Virus record (IMG/VR): IMGVR_UViG_3300028666_000022
Span: 1-64,000 of that record
Length of the DNA stretch: 64,000 nt
Reading direction: 5' to 3' (one strand)
Source of the DNA: a virus
Shown: positions 25,435 to 32,944 of the stretch, piece after piece
How positions within the stretch are numbered: position 1 is the first letter of the stretch
Layout: the number at the start of each line of letters is the position of its first letter
Position numbers and translations under genes: made by a program
Notes under the pieces: model-generated
Told to the model about the DNA's origin: nothing
The model's database searches: none
The model's input: the letters and a program-made list of their open reading frames with translations, nothing else

Positions 25435-25875
25435 ATGAAGGCAAGTATTGAAAGAATTAACAGAGAAAAGATTTTACTTATTTTAAACTGGTGTGAAAAA
25501 AAATTTGGAAAATCAAAATATTGGGAAACAATGCCAAGATTGAGGGTTTATAAAACAAATGGTCACACAAAAATAAAAAGATATAAAGAAGGAATATTTG
25601 GATATTTCATAGATAATGAAATTGTTATATTTGTTGGGAAACATAATTCAATAAAAAGTTTGTGTAGTACAGTAATTCATGAATATAAACATTATTTATC
25701 TGATTTTAGAGAATGGGAAACAATTCTTAATAAGAAAAATAATTCAACCGATAGCATTCACGATTCTAAATATGATGTATACAATTCTTCTTTTGAAAAG
25801 AAGGCCAGAAGATTTGAAAATAAATGGAAAGACGTTTGTTTTAATGAATTAAGAAATAAATTATATCAAAAATAA
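25435..25875 (+). CDS. HExxH protein, putative minimal metallopeptidase
   Basis: 146 residues. CSTVIHEYKHYLSDFREWE contains H-E-x-x-H in a helix (near residue 83). Ahead of it a beta segment ends in NEIVIFVGKHN. A third metal ligand cannot be chosen with certainty. A protease role is therefore tentative. The start lies 33 bases after the previous stop. Confidence 0.6.
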   Translation: MKASIERINREKILLILNWCEKKFGKSKYWETMPRLRVYKTNGHTKIKRYKEGIFGYFIDNEIVIFVGKHNSIKSLCSTVIHEYKHYLSDFREWETILNKKNNSTDSIHDSKYDVYNSSFEKKARRFENKWKDVCFNELRNKLYQK

Positions 25876-25879
25876 TTAA

Positions 25880-26017
25880 ATGGAAAGTCCATTAGATAAT
25901 AACAATCAATATTCTTTTATTCCTCAGGGATATGAGCATAACATTTTGGATGAATTAGAAAAAATTGTGAAAGAAGAAATTGAGAAATTAGCAGAAAAAG
26001 AAAACCTGAACAAATAA
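25880..26017 (+). CDS. Small acidic helical peptide
   Basis: 45 residues, ending LDELEKIVKEEIEKLAEKEN. It is 4 bases after the preceding gene. Confidence 0.45.
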   Translation: MESPLDNNNQYSFIPQGYEHNILDELEKIVKEEIEKLAEKENLNK

Positions 26018-26037
26018 TAATTATATTCAGGTTTTTA
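26003..26037 (+). terminator. Intrinsic terminator
   Basis: AACCTGAA pairs with TTCAGGTT and a T-run follows. It separates convergent transcripts and overlaps the end of the small peptide gene. Confidence 0.65.
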
Positions 26038-26067
26038 TTATCATATTATTTACTAATTTTTCTTATT

Positions 26068-26421
26068 TTAATATTTCTTAATTGTAAATTTAAATTCTTT
26101 ATTCTCTACATCCATAAACACATAATTCTCTTCACATTTTACTTTGTATTTTAAATCAATATTGAAAAATAAATTACCAATATTTTCTGGTAAATCACTT
26201 AAAATGGATGTTTTAATAAAAAAATTAATACTATTATCTAAATTAATCTTAGATTCGGTAACAGAAAAATTATCATCATCCTCCAATAGTTTTAATGCTA
26301 TTAGTAAATGTTTATAGAGTTCAATCTCTTCTTTATTTGCAAAATCATACTTAAGTGCCAAATCAAGAATATTTGTGCTTTCACAACATTCATCATCTTC
26401 GTCATCATCGAATTTTCCCAT
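26068..26421 (-). CDS. Acidic hypothetical
   Basis: 117 residues starting MGKFDDDEDDECCESTNILD. Strand-rich C-terminus. It follows the membrane gene in one minus-strand unit. Unknown. Confidence 0.5.
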   Translation of the reverse strand: MGKFDDDEDDECCESTNILDLALKYDFANKEEIELYKHLLIALKLLEDDDNFSVTESKINLDNSINFFIKTSILSDLPENIGNLFFNIDLKYKVKCEENYVFMDVENKEFKFTIKKY

Positions 26422-26486
26422 AAGTAAAAAATATAGATAATCAAATGTATGAAATATTATTTAATAAAAAAAGAAATTTAGAAAAT

Positions 26487-26918
26487 TTATGTGAATAATT
26501 TATCCGAAATTGTATGAACAGCAGCTCCTGACTCCAAACCAATAAAAATGAGAATAAATGTATGTGGATGAATAAATTTGAAAATAATATAAACATCATG
26601 ATTTAAAAATAGAATAACTAAAGGAATAATTGAGATATACAGAATTCTTATTATTGTACCAATAATTAAACCATGACTGAAAATACTTCTATGGTGAAAC
26701 ATCAACTGATATGGTATCCACACCATTTTCAATAGCCACCATCGGTTATATGGTTTTGAATTCATATCCAAATCTCCATTGAACATCAAAGATGAAAATA
26801 AATATAAACCAAAAATAATGCCTGTTGTTTTAATTTCTTTAGTTAAATAATAAGTAATAACTAAAACTACTGGTGAAACAACTAATGTAATAATGTCATG
26901 TGTTTTTCCGTTTGGCAT
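26487..26918 (-). CDS. DUF2227-like membrane protein
   Basis: 143 residues. MPNGKTHDIITLV at the start and FHHRSIFSHGLIIGT in the middle supply the His residues typical of DUF2227 putative metal-binding membrane proteins. Four hydrophobic spans. A minus-strand ECF-type promoter is 47 bases upstream. Confidence 0.7.
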   Translation of the reverse strand: MPNGKTHDIITLVVSPVVLVITYYLTKEIKTTGIIFGLYLFSSLMFNGDLDMNSKPYNRWWLLKMVWIPYQLMFHHRSIFSHGLIIGTIIRILYISIIPLVILFLNHDVYIIFKFIHPHTFILIFIGLESGAAVHTISDKLFT

Positions 26919-26958
26919 GATAATATGTATTTAATTCAACAATAATTATTATGGTTAT

Positions 26959-26988
26959 ATATTACGAAAATTATTAATGATTGTTACA
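26959..26988 (-). promoter_or_regulatory. ECF-type promoter, minus strand
   Basis: On the minus strand TGTAAC (26988-26983), 16 bases, CGTAATAT. It precedes the minus-strand genes at 26918 and 26421. Confidence 0.55.
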
Positions 26989-27009
26989 AGAAATATTTTG
27001 AAATTTTCA

Positions 27010-27040
27010 TTGCAAATAAAATAAATTAGTTTATCTTTGT
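27010..27040 (+). promoter_or_regulatory. Host-type promoter
   Basis: TTG (27010-27012), then 20 bases, then TATCTTTG (27033-27040). The following 140 bases hold no gene that I can support before the ATG at 27181, so a long leader is likely. Confidence 0.55.
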
Positions 27041-27180
27041 TCTCTAATAACAAATTTTTAATTCTTAAATGACAAATTAAAGTAAATAATCACATTAAAT
27101 AATGAAGATGATATAATATATCATTATTAAGCCAAATATCAAAAAATGGTAAGATAAACATACTTAAACATAAAAAATTA

Positions 27181-27333
27181 ATGAATACCAAACCATATAA
27201 AATTAGAAAATCCTATAAACTAACAAAGAAAGATTTAAAACTAATTGAAAAAAGATGTGAAGAAATTAAAAAATTTCTTGATGATTCAAGAAAAATTGAT
27301 TATGAACAACTGAATAAGCCAATGGATATATAA
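27181..27333 (+). CDS. Small basic hypothetical
   Basis: 50 residues, lysine-rich helical: LTKKDLKLIEKRCEEIKKFL. First gene of the 27-29.4 kb run. Confidence 0.5.
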   Translation: MNTKPYKIRKSYKLTKKDLKLIEKRCEEIKKFLDDSRKIDYEQLNKPMDI

Positions 27334-27345
27334 AAATATTTTATA

Positions 27346-27606
27346 ATGGAATATTCTCTTAAAATTGCCGAACTCCTAAAAAGAGAAAAGATTAGAAACG
27401 ATAAATCATTCGAATTCATGAATAGAATGAACAATATGGAAATCATTCAATTTGAAAGAGAAATAGAATTAATACTAACTGAAGAGAATGTAGAAAAAAA
27501 ATATCCTGATTGGAATTACGAATTCCTGAATAAACTAATTAACAGAGAAGCATTATATAAAATTTTTATAGAGAATGAAATTGATAAGAAATTTATCGTA
27601 AAATAA
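27346..27606 (+). CDS. Paralogue A of a small helical pair
   Basis: 86 residues. It aligns over its whole length with the protein at 28608: LKIAELLKREKIRNDKSFEF against LKISEIVNRKIIRNDKSEEF, and YPDWNYEFLNKLINR against FPDWNIAVLAKIIDR. Function unknown. Confidence 0.6.
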   Translation: MEYSLKIAELLKREKIRNDKSFEFMNRMNNMEIIQFEREIELILTEENVEKKYPDWNYEFLNKLINREALYKIFIENEIDKKFIVK

Positions 27607-27660
27607 CATTTAATTAATATATTATGAAAACATTAAAAGATAAAATCTTTAAACTAAGAA

Positions 27661-27921
27661 ATGAATAATAAATATATTTCAATAAAGCAAGATTTACATA
27701 ATCTAGGTTTTAACATAACCAAAAATATTGTTTTAGCTGATATTTGCGATCTCTTCGAAAATTCGGATATCACCACCAGAATTACCTATAGATACGGAAA
27801 TAAAAACTTTTGTTTAGAAAAACTAGATTTAAAAACAGATAAATGGATAACAATATTTAAGGGAATAGTAAATAATAAGAATGATTTAATGAAAATTCTA
27901 AAAAAACATGATAATAATTAA
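27661..27921 (+). CDS. Hypothetical
   Basis: 86 residues, MNNKYISIKQDLHNLGFNIT. A 14-codon ORF at 27624 overlaps its start and may be a leader. No family recognised. Confidence 0.5.
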   Translation: MNNKYISIKQDLHNLGFNITKNIVLADICDLFENSDITTRITYRYGNKNFCLEKLDLKTDKWITIFKGIVNNKNDLMKILKKHDNN

Positions 27922-27942
27922 TTTTAATTAAAACACAATTCA

Positions 27943-28287
27943 ATGAAAACAAAAGAAGAAACAAACAATCTTGACCCCAATATTAATCCACAACTTACAA
28001 ATCATGTTTATTTGGTAAAATATGATAGTGGTCTATGGGATACTTATGAGTGGAAAATAATTGGAATATTTTCAAACAGAATAGATGCACAAAAAGTTTG
28101 TGACGATATAAAAAGAAAAATTGAAGAAATTAAATTAATACCATGTCCAGTTGATGAAGAAAAAGAACTTGAATTTACAGAGGAAGAAGATGATCTGTAC
28201 TTTAAATGGTTATGTGAACTTAACGATGCAAAAGAATTCAATAAATGTGTTGTTGTAGAATTTGTACTAGATAAAATGGTGGAATAA
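27943..28287 (+). CDS. Acidic hypothetical
   Basis: 114 residues with HVYLVKYDSGLWDTYEWKII near the start, FSNRIDAQKVCDDI, and an acidic middle (EEKELEFTEEEDDLYF). It resembles small phage proteins describing a YxW-type fold, but no name can be given. Confidence 0.5.
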   Translation: MKTKEETNNLDPNINPQLTNHVYLVKYDSGLWDTYEWKIIGIFSNRIDAQKVCDDIKRKIEEIKLIPCPVDEEKELEFTEEEDDLYFKWLCELNDAKEFNKCVVVEFVLDKMVE

Positions 28288-28323
28288 AACTGTGACTTAA
28301 ATGTAATTAAAACTTAATATATT

Positions 28324-28566
28324 ATGAAATCAGAAAATATAGATTACCTCTTTAATGAAGGATTTATTCCACTAATTGATTATGAAACCAAATTTAATGA
28401 TAAATTATTAATTTGGTTCCCCTCTTCTAAATATAGAAAAAATAATATCATCGCAACTCCATATGAAAACCATATAATCTATTTTGAAATAACTAACGTT
28501 AATGTAAATCCTCTAACAGGATATAGAACACCTGATTTAAAAGAAATTAAATATAAAAATAATTAA
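28324..28566 (+). CDS. Hypothetical
   Basis: 80 residues, strand-rich, MKSENIDYLFNEGFIPLIDY. Unknown. Confidence 0.5.
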   Translation: MKSENIDYLFNEGFIPLIDYETKFNDKLLIWFPSSKYRKNNIIATPYENHIIYFEITNVNVNPLTGYRTPDLKEIKYKNN

Positions 28567-28607
28567 AATAAGAATTTAAATTTAATAGTATTAATAAATA
28601 AAACACA

Positions 28608-28883
28608 ATGATCCATACCCTTAAAATAAGTGAAATAGTCAATAGAAAAATCATTAGAAATGATAAGTCCGAAGAATTCCTTAATAAAATGACTGACGAG
28701 GAAATAGAAATCTATTTTAAAGAAATTGAACATAGTCTAAATGAAGAAGAGGTTGAACATAAATTTCCAGATTGGAATATTGCAGTTTTAGCTAAAATAA
28801 TCGATAGAAGTATTTTATATAATTTTTTCATTGACAATGATGTGGAAAAACATATTAATAAACCAATAATTATTACAAAATAA
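28608..28883 (+). CDS. Paralogue B of a small helical pair
   Basis: 91 residues, clearly homologous to the protein at 27346 with the same IRNDKS and PDWN landmarks. Three unrelated small genes lie between the copies. Confidence 0.6.
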   Translation: MIHTLKISEIVNRKIIRNDKSEEFLNKMTDEEIEIYFKEIEHSLNEEEVEHKFPDWNIAVLAKIIDRSILYNFFIDNDVEKHINKPIIITK

Positions 28884-28891
28884 AATTCAAC

Positions 28892-29056
28892 ATGATAACA
28901 AAAATAAAGGAAATTGGAAATTATTATGGTTCTTTACATGTAAAAAAAGACAATAGAAAATATTATATGAAAGTATTTTGTGAAGTATCAGAAAGAGAAT
29001 GGAAAGAAATAAGCAAAGAACTTTATGATTTGTTAATTATACTAAATTGTGAATAA
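28892..29056 (+). CDS. Small hypothetical
   Basis: 54 residues, MITKIKEIGNYYGSLHVKKD, ending YDLLIILNCE. It starts 8 bases after the previous stop. Confidence 0.5.
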   Translation: MITKIKEIGNYYGSLHVKKDNRKYYMKVFCEVSEREWKEISKELYDLLIILNCE

Positions 29057-29082
29057 AATAATTTTATATTAAAACTTTTATT

Positions 29083-29400
29083 ATGGGTGTAGATTATGAT
29101 GCCAACTTTGGAATTGGTTACAGGCTTAAGAACAAATTCTTCGAGGATGATGAAAACGGTGAAGAATTTGATATGGAATCATATCTTGATGATGTAATCA
29201 CTGATGATTTCAGATATTTTAAAACTGGAAGCGGTAGTTATACTGGTGAAGAAAATGAATATTATCTGGTCATAAAAAATCCTTTTGAAACAGGATTGGA
29301 TTTAACTGAGAAGAAAAAATTGCTTGATGATTTCCTTGCGAAAAATGATCTTGAAGTCGATGGTGATTTTGATGTAGTTGGTGGATTACATGTTTGGTAA
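29083..29400 (+). CDS. Conserved hypothetical, MGVDYDANFGIGY type
   Basis: 105 residues. The opening MGVDYDANFGIGYRLKNKFF and the acidic body are familiar from phage and bacterial hypotheticals. Codon use is somewhat less AT-rich than neighbours. No function. Confidence 0.6.
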   Translation: MGVDYDANFGIGYRLKNKFFEDDENGEEFDMESYLDDVITDDFRYFKTGSGSYTGEENEYYLVIKNPFETGLDLTEKKKLLDDFLAKNDLEVDGDFDVVGGLHVW

Positions 29401-29445
29401 TAATGTGTTGTGAAATATGTGCCTTAATGAAGGGGTTTTATAAAT

Positions 29446-29453
29446 TATATTTG
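29446..29453 (+). promoter_or_regulatory. Host-type -7 box TATATTTG
   Basis: It lies before the gene at 29514. Confidence 0.45.
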
Positions 29454-29513
29454 TCCAGTTTATTTACTAAAATACTGGACATTTAAATGATGGTATTATT
29501 AACAATAAATTTT

Positions 29514-29720
29514 ATGAAAGGTATCTCATCGAAACAATTTTGCCCTACAAATGATTTTAAGGTAGGAAAACCAGAAGGTAAATGCTGGAGCAATGGTAAT
29601 TATCATTGTAACGAATGTAAGTGGTTAAATCCATTCTTTTTAGATAAAGAGGTTTTAAATAATGCATTAAGTTCTCAAGGTGGAATTAGAATAACAACAT
29701 TTAATAATAGGTTTTTGTAA
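29514..29720 (+). CDS. Small Cys-rich hypothetical
   Basis: 68 residues, with CP, CW and HCNECKW motifs that could bind zinc. The ATG at 29514 was chosen; an in-frame ATG at 29487 would add nine residues. Confidence 0.5.
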   Translation: MKGISSKQFCPTNDFKVGKPEGKCWSNGNYHCNECKWLNPFFLDKEVLNNALSSQGGIRITTFNNRFL

Positions 29721-29750
29721 ATGGAGAAATTTTTTTATAAAATTTTTAAC

Positions 29751-29777
29751 AAGTCACTTTTAATAGGGTGACTTTCT
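29751..29777 (+). terminator. Intrinsic terminator
   Basis: AAGTCAC pairs with GTGACTT and is followed by TTCTTTTTC. Confidence 0.65.
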
Positions 29778-29862
29778 TTTTCTGGTTTTTATAAAAGAGG
29801 TTTTATTAAAACAGAAAAATTATTTTGAAAAAATTTTAACCTTTAGAAATATTACTTCTGTA

Positions 29863-29935
29863 GCACCCACAGGGGTTTTGACGGGAGGGACCGGCATCCC
29901 TAGAGCCGGAGGATACCCAATACCCATATACATGT
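29863..29935 (+). other. GC-rich island of unknown origin
   Basis: This 73-base patch is more than half G+C in a genome near one quarter. It holds CCGGC-N9-GCCGG. In one frame it reads VAPTGVLTGGTGIPRAGG then YPIPIYM and TAA, which looks like the Gly/Pro-rich end of a protein, but there is no start upstream after the TAG near 29767. It may be a decayed gene end or an imported fragment. Confidence 0.5.
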
Positions 29936-29962
29936 AAGTTAGTTTAGAATCATTCCATATAA

Positions 29963-30535
29963 CTAAATTAAATCAATACTATCTTTATTTACCTTAATAT
30001 TATCTACATTACCTATAATAAAATCCCTGAACTTATCTGATCTTAAGTCTAAGTATTTCTTAATGGCGTTCTTTGCAAGAGTCTTATCATTGCTCTTTAC
30101 TTCTTTATATTCACCCTTAACCAGAACAGTTTTATTAATAGCTTGACCAAAGATATGAAGCTCACAAGTTTCTTTATGCAGTCTTATAGCAGGAGTAAGA
30201 TTTATATAAGTATCACTTTGTGCTTTACTCTGTGTTGATCTTTCGTCAGGGTCTTTACTAAGGTTTTTTTCTGCACTGGATAAAAGTTCCTGAAGAGCAA
30301 GTTTACAAACTTCAATAGCAATATTAGATTTACCAGCTATTTCCTTTAGGTTTTCATCATTACAATTACTTAGCTTTTCAAAATCTGTTTGTTTAGCATT
30401 ATAAACACTAAGATTGACATTAATGATGTGATTAGCTATCTCACCAGTGCTTTTGCTTTTATAGTTGTTAAGGCTAATAAAAGAAACACCCTTAAGGGAT
30501 TGAAATTTGTTTATAAGTTCTTTAGTGTTTTTCAT
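29963..30535 (-). CDS. Conserved phage protein, TPAIRLHKET type
   Basis: 190 residues. The C-terminal half carries TPAIRLHKETCELHIFGQAI, KTVLVKGEYKEVKSNDKTLA and KYLDLRSDKFRDFIIGNVD. I recall this block from many phages of gut and aquatic Bacteroidota. No enzymatic motif; a nucleic-acid-linked role is possible. Last gene of the minus-strand cluster. Confidence 0.7.
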   Translation of the reverse strand: MKNTKELINKFQSLKGVSFISLNNYKSKSTGEIANHIINVNLSVYNAKQTDFEKLSNCNDENLKEIAGKSNIAIEVCKLALQELLSSAEKNLSKDPDERSTQSKAQSDTYINLTPAIRLHKETCELHIFGQAINKTVLVKGEYKEVKSNDKTLAKNAIKKYLDLRSDKFRDFIIGNVDNIKVNKDSIDLI

Positions 30536-30536
30536 T

Positions 30537-30761
30537 TTATTTTGCAGTTAAAGTATACGCATATTTTGGATCTATTATAATTTCTATTTCTGTTTTACCC
30601 AATTCTATTAATTTAGATGCAACCAATTTATTTGATAATCTTTCACCATCAGTATCAAATATATTTTGTGCAATACTAAATAAATCCATTGGTCTAAATT
30701 GTCTAACATCAATTACAGTAGAATTAAAAGTTATACCTAATTTTGTGTATGTTGTTTTCAT
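30537..30761 (-). CDS. Small hypothetical
   Basis: 74 residues, MKTTYTKLGITFNSTVIDVR. One base from the next gene downstream; same transcript. Confidence 0.5.
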   Translation of the reverse strand: MKTTYTKLGITFNSTVIDVRQFRPMDLFSIAQNIFDTDGERLSNKLVASKLIELGKTEIEIIIDPKYAYTLTAK

Positions 30762-30772
30762 TGTGTTATATT

Positions 30773-30892
30773 TTATTCAGTATCTAAAAAATCGGTTTTA
30801 GTATCATACATTTGTTCGTAGTTTGTATACGTGTATGTTTTGATTCCTGCTGCCTTTGCAGCTTCAATCATAAGTAATATATGTTCTTCCAT
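30773..30892 (-). CDS. Very small hypothetical
   Basis: 39 residues: MEEHILLMIEAAKAAGIKTY and an acidic end. It fits the gap between its neighbours and has the same A-rich leader. Confidence 0.4.
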   Translation of the reverse strand: MEEHILLMIEAAKAAGIKTYTYTNYEQMYDTKTDFLDTE

Positions 30893-30903
30893 GATGTTTT
30901 ATT

Positions 30904-31086
30904 TTATTGGTTTTTCATATCGTTAATTACCTCTTGAAACTTATTTTGCAAATAGGTTGCTTCTTGTTTTGTTAATCTATCTTTGGTTAATACAAAGAAT
31001 GCTGTTTCTTCGTCATTTATTACAACATCAATATTGTAGGTATTACCCTTAACTTTATTTCCTATTGACATTTCAATTGTATTCAT
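30904..31086 (-). CDS. Small hypothetical
   Basis: 60 residues, MNTIEMSIGNKVKGNTYNID, then a helix TKQEATYLQNKFQEVIND. It follows a full host-type promoter with the AAGTGTTAAA box. Confidence 0.5.
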   Translation of the reverse strand: MNTIEMSIGNKVKGNTYNIDVVINDEETAFFVLTKDRLTKQEATYLQNKFQEVINDMKNQ

Positions 31087-31102
31087 GTTATTTTGTTTTA
31101 AT

Positions 31103-31160
31103 TGGTTTATGAGAACAAATATAAACTATAGTTTATTGTTTTCCAAATTATTTAACACTT
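31103..31160 (-). promoter_or_regulatory. Early-type promoter with AAGTGTTAAA box, minus strand
   Basis: On the minus strand AAGTGTTAAA (31160-31151), TTTGG, then TATATTTG, and the leader ATAAACCAATTAAAACAAA before the ATG at 31086. Confidence 0.6.
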
Positions 31161-31350
31161 ATTTTAGTTTAGATTCAAACCAGTCTCTAAATTTAGTCAA
31201 ATATTTATCTGCAATAATAAAACTATATAATAGTAATATATAAAATGCTATGTTACCAAGTGTTGTAAATCCATATGTTGAAATTATTGCTATAGGTAAA
31301 TAGATAATTAATATCAATATTATTATGCAAAACCATTTAATTATTCTCAT
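31159..31350 (-). CDS. Small membrane protein
   Basis: 63 residues with two hydrophobic spans (residues 5-22 and 31-48) and a charged C-terminal tail DKYLTKFRDWFESKLK. Confidence 0.5.
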   Translation of the reverse strand: MRIIKWFCIIILILIIYLPIAIISTYGFTTLGNIAFYILLLYSFIIADKYLTKFRDWFESKLK

Positions 31351-31356
31351 AATGTT

Positions 31357-31575
31357 TTAGTTTTTATATACATTAAAATTTAGGTTTCTATTGTTTGGAT
31401 TAAGGGCATATTTAAAATCTATTTCTTCTGGAGGTAAAAGAGAATGATTAATTGTATTAAATTTGTTTGTGTTAGTTCTTAGAAATATTTCATTCATTTC
31501 CTTATTAGGAATTGGATTACTGTACATGATCATTTCTTCAAAAGAAATTACATAGTCTAAGGTTAATTTATTCAT
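31357..31575 (-). CDS. Small hypothetical
   Basis: 72 residues, MNKLTLDYVISFEEMIMYSN. Preceded by a promoter with the AAGTGTTAAA box. Confidence 0.45.
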   Translation of the reverse strand: MNKLTLDYVISFEEMIMYSNPIPNKEMNEIFLRTNTNKFNTINHSLLPPEEIDFKYALNPNNRNLNFNVYKN

Positions 31576-31594
31576 GGTTGTTTGTTTTTATTGG

Positions 31595-31650
31595 TTTATG
31601 ACAGTAAAGATATAACAAGAAAAATTTAAAACCAAATTATTTAACACTTA
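31595..31650 (-). promoter_or_regulatory. Early-type promoter with AAGTGTTAAA box, minus strand
   Basis: On the minus strand AAGTGTTAAA (31650-31641), TTTGG, then TATCTTTA (one mismatch to TAnnTTTG), and the ATAAACCAATAAAAACAAA leader. Confidence 0.55.
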
Positions 31651-31655
31651 TTATT

Positions 31656-31865
31656 TTAATAAACTTTATAACCCTTTTCTTTAAGATGAGAAATAGCTTG
31701 GTTATATTCTATTTCAGTTTCATATGATGTTAAATACATATAACCATATAGAGGATTGCTTTTATTCTCTGCTTCTTTCTTTGTTAATTGTCCATATATT
31801 TTATAATATGTTTTTTTTAACTGTATGTTATGTCTTTCACCTATGTAAAACTTTAACTTTTTCAT
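31656..31865 (-). CDS. Small hypothetical
   Basis: 69 residues, basic: MKKLKFYIGERHNIQLKKTY, later a helical segment EIEYNQAISHLKEKGYK. Confidence 0.45.
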   Translation of the reverse strand: MKKLKFYIGERHNIQLKKTYYKIYGQLTKKEAENKSNPLYGYMYLTSYETEIEYNQAISHLKEKGYKVY

Positions 31866-31882
31866 TGCTGTTTGGTTTTTAA

Positions 31883-32245
31883 TTAAGATTCATATTCATT
31901 ACATCTATGTTTGAGATTCCAAGTATATTTGTTTTGATTATAGTTAAATATTATTTCTTTTACGAAGGTAATTATTTCATCATAAGATAAATTATCTAAT
32001 TCAGGCAAATGTTTTTCATTAGGGTAATCTTTAATAAATTTTTTGTTTGATGAGAATTTAAATAAAATATTGCCAGAATATTTACCTAAGAAATTTAAAC
32101 CTACTATTATTATATGTGTTTCTAACTCAAAATTGTGATCATCTCTGATCCTTCTAATATAAACAGTATGATCAGATTCAATAATAGTTCTATTGAATTC
32201 TTTTTCTATTGTTGAGGTATTATTGAATAGGTTTAAAGTTTTCAT
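31883..32245 (-). CDS. Hypothetical
   Basis: 120 residues, MKTLNLFNNTSTIEKEFNRT. First gene of the minus cluster with an ECF-type promoter 26 bases upstream. Unknown. Confidence 0.5.
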   Translation of the reverse strand: MKTLNLFNNTSTIEKEFNRTIIESDHTVYIRRIRDDHNFELETHIIIVGLNFLGKYSGNILFKFSSNKKFIKDYPNEKHLPELDNLSYDEIITFVKEIIFNYNQNKYTWNLKHRCNEYES

Positions 32246-32270
32246 AATACTTTCTTTTTGGTTTACATCT

Positions 32271-32301
32271 ATATTACGTAAGTTGTATATGATTTGTTAC
32301 A
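32271..32301 (-). promoter_or_regulatory. ECF-type promoter, minus strand
   Basis: On the minus strand TGTAAC (32301-32296), 17 bases, CGTAATAT, then the gene at 32245. Confidence 0.5.
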
Positions 32302-32390
32302 AAGATGTTTATTTAATTCTATATATTATATGTCAGTGCATATAAATTAAGATTAATTTAGTTAATTATATTCTATTACATATAGTATTA

Positions 32391-32444
32391 TGTTCACTCT
32401 TTTTATCTGTTCATTGTAAATGAACATTAGATTATATTGAACAC
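32391..32444. promoter_or_regulatory. Operator-like GTTCA/TGAAC cluster
   Basis: TGTTCACT (32391), the palindrome TGTTCATT-GTA-AATGAACA (32408-32426) and TTGAACAC (32437-32444) lie in the 317-base gap between the divergent clusters. The spacing suggests a repressor or activator bound to both transcripts. Apart from promoters I see nothing else in this gap. Confidence 0.45.
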
Positions 32445-32523
32445 TTTTATTTAGATTTAATATAAATTATGATTTTATTTAAAAATAAACCTCTTTAAAT
32501 TTTTTTATTCTTATATGTTGACA

Positions 32524-32531
32524 TATATTTG
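32524..32531 (+). promoter_or_regulatory. Host-type -7 box TATATTTG
   Basis: First plus-strand promoter of the right-hand cluster, followed by the leader CATAAACCAAATAAAACAAA. Confidence 0.55.
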
Positions 32532-32562
32532 TATTCATAAACCAAATAAAACAAAAAACAAT

Positions 32563-32802
32563 ATGAAAACTTCAAAAGAAAACATTATTGACAATGCAAT
32601 TAAAGCAAAGTTAAGCAAATTGCTACCTGACAGTAATTTTGGTGTCTTTATTAGACAAACGATATTCTCAATAACTGTTTGGAATTGGGTTATTGTGGCT
32701 AAACGAATGCAAAATTACTTTCCAGAAGAAAAAGAAAACATTCAAAGAATATTAGATTTTAATTTATCAAATAACGAAATAAAAAGATTTGATTATGAAT
32801 AG
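32563..32802 (+). CDS. Small hypothetical
   Basis: 79 residues, MKTSKENIIDNAIKAKLSKL, with SNFGVFIRQTIFSITVWNWV. The ATG after the leader was chosen; the longer form from 32515 would begin before the promoter. Confidence 0.55.
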   Translation: MKTSKENIIDNAIKAKLSKLLPDSNFGVFIRQTIFSITVWNWVIVAKRMQNYFPEEKENIQRILDFNLSNNEIKRFDYE

Positions 32803-32809
32803 TATTTTA

Positions 32810-32838
32810 AGAGAGGTTCTAACACAACCTCTTTTTTA
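32810..32838 (+). terminator. Intrinsic terminator
   Basis: AGAGGTT pairs with AACCTCT, then a T-run. Confidence 0.7.
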
Positions 32839-32870
32839 TTTTACTATTATTTCATATTTTTTCTAAAAAT

Positions 32871-32915
32871 AAGTGTTAAATAATTTTTTTATTTCAAACC
32901 TTTGGTCTATCTTTG
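32871..32915 (+). promoter_or_regulatory. Early-type promoter of the sigma factor gene
   Basis: AAGTGTTAAA (32871-32880), a T-rich -33 region, TATCTTTG (32908-32915) and the ATAAACCAATAAACAAAA leader. This is host-type and not ECF-type. Confidence 0.65.
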
Positions 32916-32944
32916 TTTTCATAAACCAATAAACAAAAAACAAT

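Noticed and set aside
27624-27668. 14-codon ORF before 27661
   Set aside because: Too short to support as a gene; mentioned only as a possible leader.
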